DNA of 64,000 nt, taken from assembly GCF_019175285.1 (NCBI RefSeq), contig NC_056524.1, positions 167,028,260 to 167,092,259 on the forward strand. The letters are read 5' to 3'. Shown in pieces: positions 57,148 to 64,000 of the stretch (positions within the stretch are counted from its first letter, which is position 1; every line of letters begins with the position of its first letter). The stretch is from Sceloporus undulatus. Taxonomy: Eukaryota; Chordata; Lepidosauria; Squamata; Phrynosomatidae. The notes beneath the pieces were generated by a model, which was not told the DNA's origin, did no database searches, and was given only the letters and a program-made list of their open reading frames with translations. The position numbers and the translations under genes were made by a program.

Positions 57148-57535
57148 CTTTATTTATAAAGCGCTGTAAATTTACACAGCGCTGTACATAACAATCTTTT
57201 TAATTAGACGGTTCCCTGCCCTCAGGCTTATAATCTAAAAAGACATGACATAAAAGGAGAAAGGAAAGGTGGTGGGGCTAGTAGGCTAATACATATAAAG
57301 TACATAGCAATACAGGAAATGGTTCGATAAAACAGGCATCAAAAGAACATCAAATAGCAAGCAACAATTATGCAATGCCTGGGAACGCTTCTCTGAACAG
57401 GATGGTCTTCAACTCTGTTTTGAAGCTGGTTAAAGAAGTGATAGCCCTTGCTCACAGGGGAAGAAGGTTCCAGGAGTGAGGGGCAGCGAGTGAAAAGGGG
57501 CGAATCTGAGATGGGGCATTTTTCACACTAATATG
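57095..57535 (-). mobile_element. L2-like LINE 3' end with (TAA)n tail
   Basis: On the plus strand a (TTA)n run (57099-57146) is followed by CCTTTATTTATAAAGCGCTG TAAATTTACAC and GACGGTTCCCTGCCCTCAGG. The minus-strand frame at 57370-57440 gives 'SFKTELKTILFREAFPG', resembling the C-terminus of L2-type ORF2. A related copy lies at 63245-63640. Confidence 0.6.
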
Positions 57536-60302
57536 GCTATATCATTGAATTCTACCATCTGGGAAGAACATGTTTCTTATTTGGCATCCTCTTGGGATGT
57601 TACCTCTCAGCAGGTATTCCAACAACACTAGCAATTCCTTTCTATTCTTGCAGTGGTGTAAATGAGCTACGCTGGGCCATTCTCCTATAATGGGCCAAGA
57701 TGGAGTAGGAAGGTGGAGAGATTTATTATTATTATTATTATTTGTCTTTTCCTTTGGTGCTTCCTCTGGCAGGAAATGATAGTTATCTAGCAAAGTAGAC
57801 AGAGTTGGCCAGGACAATCCAACCATTGGGTTGGACTTATGTTGCAAGGATACAGAGCTATTGGGTGTGTGCACATATCCAATACAGATTTCATTTCCCT
57901 GTGGGGAACCATCCTGCATCAATTCTTGAGCATAGATATCGCTTTTCCCACAATAGTTTGTAAGTGAAATGCTGTACTCTGTTCCAGAAGGAATATATTT
58001 TCATATTGTGCCTTGATGCCAGTGGCTGATGAAGGGCCCTCCCTCCATCCCAACTGCCAATGCTGTTTCCTTTGGAGAAGAAAAGAGCTGGCAGCATCTG
58101 CTGGACTTAATCTCCTCCCTTACTGCCATTACCCCCTTTCCTGTGTTTCATGTGTTTTTAGATTGTAAATTTGAAATGAGGATATTGTCAAACTGGGAGC
58201 CTTTTTAGGAGAAGAATAGGGTATAAAGAAAAAGGAATGATGATCATTCACTTATGTAGGAAATAGGCATGGAATTGGGGAATGACTCCTGATCCTGTTC
58301 TCTGGGGAAATCCTGATGTAGCTAATTCAACATATTCCTCTCTTGAATGTCTTGTCCTCCTCCTGTTTCCCTCTCCCCCTTACTCAGACTAGTACAGGGC
58401 TGGGGAGAGTATGGCAAGGATGAGAGGAAGGGTAGAGTGTTAACCTTCCCAGTGGGCTCAACAAAAACAAACTGCTGCAACTTCTTCAGTCTTGTGTGTC
58501 CTTTCCCATTAATAACTTTCACCATCCTTACCACACTCTGAAGTTACTGATTAACTGTGCCCTGGTTTTCATCTGTGAAATGTTAGGAGGTATGAGGTTC
58601 CTAAAATGAATTATCTGGAACTAAAACAAATTTTCTCCAAAATACAGATTTGCTGATCTGAAAATTAAGTATAAAAACATTTGTGCAAGATTTTTGAAAC
58701 TATTCAATTGTCCATATACATTTTTCAGGGCCAAGGTGTGGCCCATAGTTATATGACACATTAGCCATTTCTGAGCTTGGAAAGAATATTTTTTGGAACA
58801 ATCATTCTCAGAATCCTACCTCCAGAGACAGGACTTGCTGGCAGTAGGATTTCAGGATGTAGAATCCAGGAGATTTCCCAGCTCTGGCACTTTCTGAAGG
58901 TAAGCAGGTAAGTCTTCTCAATAGCTAGTGAGTGACACACAAAGGACCTGATGTATGATTCCTATATACCCCAGAACTACTGATTTACAGTAGTTCTGAG
59001 ACCCCAGAAGACCCCAGTGAATCTCAGCACTGATGTCATCACTTCAACCCTGGTTATGGGAGATGGAGCCAAATGCTTCTCCAAGCTTGCCTGCTCACCA
59101 AGAAACATGGAATGGCTGTGTTGGGCAGTATCAGAGGCTTATTAGTAAATTGGGTGTGGACACTATTCAGGAAGGAAGGGAATACCAAACCCCACAGGGC
59201 CTGAAAAAGGGGGGATTCTCTGTGTGGGTGCCTCTATTAGAATACTTCTGCCCAGCCGTTATAAAAAGAGCAACATCTAGTATAATGCACTAACAGGAAT
59301 CTGTCTATAGAATATCTGGGGTAACAAAAATTGTAAAGGACAACAAAGAAGAGTACTCTCTCCTTTGGAGGGGGAATTACACAGTTATGGAAGTTAATTT
59401 ATCCCATCAGACAGACAGACGTAAGATAGATAGATAGATAGATAGCTTCTCTAAATGGAAATAAAAGACAACTAAACATTTTAGCCCTATGTAGGCTGTT
59501 CTTGCAGTTTTGACCTTGGGTTAATAGAATGCATGATTTTGCCATTAAACATTAACTGATAAGCTTTGAAGTAGAACTTAAAACAAAGGCTAATATATTT
59601 TTAAATATACTTGGCTTGCTCTGTAATAGAAATGATTAATAATGTAATATTAAGAGAGATAGATTCATCAATCATAATGAACACCGAGTTTAGTAGTAGA
59701 TATAAAATGTTTTACAAGTGGTTAGTATGGATAGACTTACAATGACATGATAGTAAAATGGTACGATAGGAATGTGAGTCATTAATACTTCTGTTAGGAT
59801 AGTTGTCCATATTCAGAAGAAAAATGGGGGGGGGGAGAAGTTAGCTGGAAATGAGATGACGAAAGAGTAAAATGAAAAATGTAAATGCATTTATCTTGTG
59901 CAACATTGGGTAAATTGTATGGGAACATATGTAGACTTTAATTGATATGGAAAGAGCAAGATTAACAAAAAACAGCTGGCACATGAAAACAAATTAAATA
60001 AGAAATGAAAAGAAGTCATTGTGATGAAAAGGGAAAGAACAATGGAAAAAATGGTGACTAATTCTTGATTAAATAGCAAACATATTTTGAAAGGAACTGT
60101 ACTAAATATTGGAGTTGGTTGAATTTTGCGCAAATAGGTGAGCATTAATTATTGGCAGACTACATTTTTTTCAGAAATGGAACAGTTCAAGGCTGTATGT
60201 GCACCTGTATTCATTCCTCATGTGTTCATTTTCTGTTTTTTGTAAACTATAAAGAAATTATGCCATATAGTATTTATTTAAAAACATATGTATGTAAAAG
60301 CA
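57536..60302. other. Unannotated stretch with small microsatellites
   Basis: (TTA)n at 57722-57742, (GATA)n at 59427-59447 and a poly(G) run at 59826-59835. Open frames such as 59033-59293 lack recognisable domains. The AT-rich block 59460-60150 is unique-looking. Confidence 0.4.
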
Positions 60303-60452
60303 AAGTGGGTGGTGCTGGTGTTGCTTTTTGTCTTCCTCTGAGGCTGAGGGAGTATGACTTGCCCAAGGTCACACAAGGGATTTCCATGTCCAAGAGAAGA
60401 TTCGGACCTCAGTCTCCAGAGTCACAGTCCAGTGTTCAAACCACAACATGAT
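60303..60452 (-). repeat. tRNA-derived SINE (Sauria/MIR-like), 3'-truncated
   Basis: On the minus strand: GGTTTGAACACTGGACTGTG, ACTCTGGAGACTGAGGTCCG (B-box region), TGTGTGACCTTGGGCAAGTC and CCTCAGCCTCAGAGGAAG. The 3' body and ACA tail are not seen. Confidence 0.75.
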
Positions 60453-60909
60453 ACAAGCACACTTTACTGTTAACTAGTTAATTGTATTTCATTAATTTTG
60501 ACATTACTAATACATAATTCATTTCCATTACAATTATAACTTCAGGGACTTAACTCCTTTTGTAGTACAACTGCAACTATTTTTAGTTATCTTAACCATT
60601 ACAGGATGTGTGGGGTTAGATGTGCTTTGCAACACAACTTTCCAGCTTGTACTGTTCTGTTTTTTTTAAAAAAATAAAAACAAACTAAATTGGAAGTAAT
60701 TATAATAAGAAAGAAAAGAATGCCCTTTGTTTTTAAACTCTTAAATACATATGAGAATTACTATTACAATCATAACTATAATGGTAGCTAATTACATGTA
60801 GGAATTTTTGACTAATTACACTTTAAAAGGCATTTATTCCTGCTTGGCCTAAACCCAACCCATTGGTTTCATGGCACCAGGCAAGATTTATAAAATGGTG
60901 GGCTTCATG
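60453..60909. other. Unannotated AT-rich stretch
   Basis: Poly(T)/poly(A) adjoining runs at 60660-60680. No feature. Confidence 0.4.
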
Positions 60910-60917
60910 ATTTATAG

Positions 60918-61650
60918 CAGGGTAGGCCAACCTTTTGAGCCGGGGGCCGGGTTGGGCTGTCCCTCAGACAACTGGGGGCCAAAGCCAGGGGGGGTGAGCT
61001 TCCACCCTCCGGGGGTGGAGCCGCATTGCCAGGGGCAGAACTTCCACCACCCCCCCCGGGGGCCGGCCTCCCCCTCTTTGCCGGCCCCTGACGGGGCCCC
61101 AGGCCCCGTCAGAGCCCGGCAAAAAAGCCAGCGGGGGCCACCAGCACTGAAAGCCTCCCCCTCTTTGCCGGTCCTTTTGCCATCGCTGGGGCCCTCCAAG
61201 AGGGGTCCGGCGACAGCAACGGGCCTCCCAGAGGGTCACTGCCACCTCCTGAGCCCTCTTGGAGGGCCCCAGCAATGGCAACGGGCCTCTTGGAGCGCCC
61301 CAGCAATGGCAACGGGCCTCCCAGATGGTTGCCGCCGCCGTTGGAGCCCTGTTCGAGGGCTCCGGCGGCCACAGCGGGCCTCGGCGAAGTCTCACACGAC
61401 CTTTCTTGAGGTCGTGCGAGACTTCTCCTCTAGGCCGCCGCCATTTTGTTTTCCAAAATGGTGGTGAAGTCTTGCGCAACCTCAGGGAAGGTCGCGCGAG
61501 ACTTCGCTGACATTTTGAAGAAGAAAACGGTGGGCCCGGGAGCTGGGAATAGCCGCAATCGGTGGTGGCGGCGGCCGGGGCAGGCAGGGGCAAGCAGAAA
61601 GGTCTCCGTGGGCCACATCTGGCCCGCGGGCCGGGGGTTGCTGACCGCTG
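60918..61650. mobile_element. Very GC-rich hAT-like element with perfect 8-bp target repeat
   Basis: It starts CAGGGTAGGCCAACCTTTTG followed by AGCCGGGGGCCGGG, and ends CGGGCCGGGGGTTGCTGACC GCTG, inverted ends of the general hAT form. ATTTATAG occurs exactly at 60910-60917 and 61651-61658. The 733-bp interior is CpG-dense and full of imperfect GGCCCCAGCAATGGCAACGG repeats and dyads. Open frames of up to about 209 codons on both strands are low-complexity (Gly/Pro/Arg/Ala) and have no transposase motifs. They reflect base composition. Confidence 0.75.
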
Positions 61651-61658
61651 ATTTATAG

Positions 61659-61924
61659 TATAGTTACCTATTCACTTAGTCACTGTGTCATATGAATTGC
61701 CAAAAAACAGACATTCCTGAGCCGAGGTACACCTTAATGAATACTAAACAGCTAAACCAGAAAGAGTGGTTGCATCTTTACGGAATGTTAATGCAACAGG
61801 GCCAAAGAGATACCCTACTCTTAATAGATAGAGGAAGAATAGTACAGGAGTGTATAAGTGTCCTATGCTCCAGTAAGCAAGTGCCCTCGGAAGTAGATAG
61901 TTAGACTATAAGAGGGTATGAGTA
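61659..61924. other. Unannotated stretch
   Basis: The open frame at 61692-61904 (70 codons) has no family I recognise, although its composition is protein-like. It may be a remnant of an unidentified element. Confidence 0.3.
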
Positions 61925-62400
61925 GTTAACTCATTCCAGGTCAGTCACAGGTATCTAGCAGAATGATGGGAGAAACAAGAGGGTGGTCATCAGCTGGTCC
62001 AGGAGTTGTTCAACAAGTCAGTAGTCCAGATAAACAAAGCCAGTGAGAAGTACAACTAAGTAGTAAATTGCAGCTGTTCCAAGGTCAATTAAAAACATGA
62101 ACACAGAAGAGTACTGCTAGTCACCAAGGAGGAGGATTAAAAGCAACAAAGTTGCCAGGTAGTGGCTGGCAGATTTATAGGCAGTTGTGTCAAAACACCA
62201 AGTGCCTAATTAGGTCAGCATCTCCTAATTAGCAAGTGATGGGATTGGCACAATTTCTCCTTGTCTCTTCTTTACTCAATGAATTATGATAATGGTTCTT
62301 CAGCATTTGCAACCTCCTGCTGGGGAGCAGGGCTCCTCTATACCTCAGTCCCTGGCTCCTCTCACTCAGAGAGACCACTGTCATTCCTGTCAACCTGCCT
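61925..62400. repeat. Possible unclassified dispersed repeat
   Basis: GCAGCTGTTCCAAGGTCAAT, GTGCCTAATTAGGTCAGCAT, CTCCTAATTAGCAAGTGATG, CTGCTGGGGAGCAGGGCTCC and CTCTCACTCAGAGAGACCAC have the look of a repeat seen in iguanian genomes. I cannot assign a class or define ends. Confidence 0.3.
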
Positions 62401-63244
62401 CCTCCTTTCCATCTGAATTGTTCAACTCTAGAGGGTGAGTTATGAAAATTATCTTTTGCTCTTGAATGGACACCAAGCTATTCCAGATGGAATCGCTAAG
62501 TGTCAGCCTCTGAATAAACAAGGTAAGAAATGTTTTTGTACCAACCTATGTCTCCATAGGAATAAATATATTGAGAATCATGCAGAGTTGCAGCTGCTGC
62601 TACTATATTAAAACAATTGAAAGCAAAAATTATGAGCCTAAAACTGACAAAGTGGGATGAATTGCATCACACAAATAGTGCACATTCCATGTAAGGTTTG
62701 CTAAACAGAAAAGAAAGAAGTCACAGAAATGGACTATACTAAATCTGACACAGAACCTGACACATATCAAAAGGATGTTATTTGCCCCAAAGTGACACTC
62801 CTTGGTTTTCAGCATCACAAGAGAATGTCAACAAGAGATATTATAGTTCAGAAAAGTGACTGATACATCACATTCTGTCAAGTTTGTTTCCACTCAAAAG
62901 AGGGTCTATATTACCAAATCACTATTCAGCCCAGGATTTATGCATTTCCCAAGACATGATGTACTGTGATACCACAATGCATTTGTAATGTGTCATTCAA
63001 GTTTTCTGTATTCATTGTGCAGGAAAATTATGACCTTTCATTTTTTTAGTAGCATAGCATGAGACCCATGCTATGAGGAGCCAGCTTGGGTCCTTCTGAG
63101 GCTGTGCTCTGTCCATTAGTGCCAAAGTATATTCTTGTACATATATTCACATCCAGGTTTCTACAGTGATGTGTTTAATTTATCCTAACAGGCTCAGAAA
63201 CCAGGTTCAATTCCCCACTAAGTCATGATAACTTTTATCAATTT
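62401..63244. other. Unannotated stretch
   Basis: A short palindrome, GCATAGCATGAGACCCATGCTATG, lies at 63052-63075. No gene is visible. Confidence 0.4.
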
Positions 63245-63640
63245 ATCTGGGGTATTTATATCCTGACCTTCAGCCACAAAGACTCGCAGAGCAGTTTACA
63301 GATTGCTAATTTGACGGTTCTCTGCCCTCAGGTTTACAATCTAAAAACACATGACACAAAAAGAGAAAAGAATGGCTGTGGAGAAAGGGATCAAATCTAG
63401 GAAATACTCCCGCTTCTTCTCTCCCTCCAAGGCCAAGATGGTGACAGTTGGTATGGAGGGAGGGCTTTCAGCTGCCTCTGGGCCTAATGATACATAGGTA
63501 CCCATAACAACAGTGAGGGCCTGGCTTTGATGAGGATTCTCATTCAAGCAGCCTTTCTTCAGCTTGTTCATGAACATTCCCAAGAGATAGTCTAGCTGAG
63601 GCCCTGCTGGGTATTTGTTAATAAGCTTTGCAAAACATTT
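63245..63640 (-). mobile_element. L2-like LINE 3' region
   Basis: TTTGACGGTTCTCTGCCCTC and AATCTAAAAACACATGACAC parallel 57205-57255 (GACGGTTCCCTGCCCTCAGG; AATCTAAAAAGACATGACAT). The copies then diverge. The tail is not preserved and both ends are vague. Confidence 0.5.
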
Positions 63641-64000
63641 TGCAGAGCTGTAGCAGTCATAGGAGCAGCTCAGGGCTAGCAGTGCACATAGCAACTAGTC
63701 TTGCTGGGGAATTGGAACATTCTTTTGCAACAAACAAAGGCCATGAGGAGAGCAACAAACCTTATCTGGGCTGTTACTAGACACTGCCCATCCTCAAAAG
63801 GCTGGAAAGTGTTTGGAAAGCTGTTTCTGGCCAGGAAGGACAGTTCTCCATCTACAAAGAGGAGTACCACTTTGGAGACACTCTGGGCAGCCAGCTCTGG
63901 GCTTAAGTGTACACAGACAGTCCTGATGACTGGTGCCATGGCTGACAAGGCTTTCTCCTTCAGTAGTACAGTACCTTATTTAGCACTGAGTGAGAATTCT
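63641..64000. other. Unannotated right edge
   Basis: Minus-strand open frames at 63341-63694 and 63676-63948 overlap here. The second contains 'VIRTVCVHLSPELAAQSVSK' and 'VVLLFVDGELSFLARNSF', which look protein-like but match nothing I can name. They could be a retroelement remnant or chance. Confidence 0.3.

Noticed and set aside
60871-61593. Long open frames (198 and 209 codons) on both strands as host genes
   Set aside because: They lie inside the GC-rich hAT-like element, are Gly/Pro/Ala/Arg-rich, open on both strands at once, and show no domain. Few stop codons are expected at this base composition.
1-64000. CRISPR arrays, operons or bacterial features
   Set aside because: Repeat families, microsatellites and composition are those of a vertebrate nuclear genome; no regularly spaced direct repeats of CRISPR type were seen.

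Overview
This window looks like a gene-poor, repeat-crowded stretch of a squamate reptile nuclear genome, most likely a lizard. The evidence is the mix of interspersed repeats. There are SINEs derived from 5S rRNA, tRNA-derived SINEs ending in (ACA)n of the Sauria type, BovB/RTE LINE fragments whose 3' ends match those SINE tails, CR1 and L2-like LINEs, a 5'-truncated L1, and many short DNA transposons (hAT, mariner/Tigger-like, Harbinger-like), including one SPIN-type hAT. I found no exon, tRNA gene or intact host gene that I can defend. Apart from LINE remnants, the open frames are short and their translations look random or repeat-derived.

Layout. 1-6 kb: two 5S-SINEs in opposite orientation, a CR1 fragment and a Harbinger-like element. 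6-9 kb: a mariner-like MITE and several copies of one hAT-like MITE. 10.4-14.1 kb: a minisatellite, a palindromic pair with a hammerhead-ribozyme-like core, a BovB 3' end carrying a MITE, and a long minus-strand CR1 holding a solo LTR. 15.9-17.0 kb: a GC-rich element with 19-bp perfect terminal inverted repeats and four internal telomere-type repeats, next to a 10-N assembly gap. 17.6-24.5 kb: mariner-like MITEs, a near-perfect foldback element, an inverted repeat pair, a tandemly repeated CR1 3' end and small hATs. 28-33 kb: scattered MITEs, a 660-bp Harbinger-like element with TAA target repeats, and another 5S-SINE. 34.3-37.5 kb: three same-strand BovB fragments, one containing a nested element. 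40.3-41.7 kb: the L1 3' end. 43.9-57.5 kb: more MITEs, SINEs, CR1, L2-like tails, and a SPIN copy inside a LINE endonuclease remnant. 60.9-61.7 kb: a very GC-rich hAT-like element with a perfect 8-bp target duplication. The rest is AT-rich unique-looking DNA, some of it a candidate for conserved regulatory sequence.

No genes cooperate here. The window's history is one of layered insertions: MITE into BovB, LTR into CR1, Harbinger-like element into BovB, SPIN into LINE, hAT into an inverted repeat. Several are datable because both the filled site and a related empty site lie in the window. All family names come from recognising sequence by eye. No alignment or database search was run.
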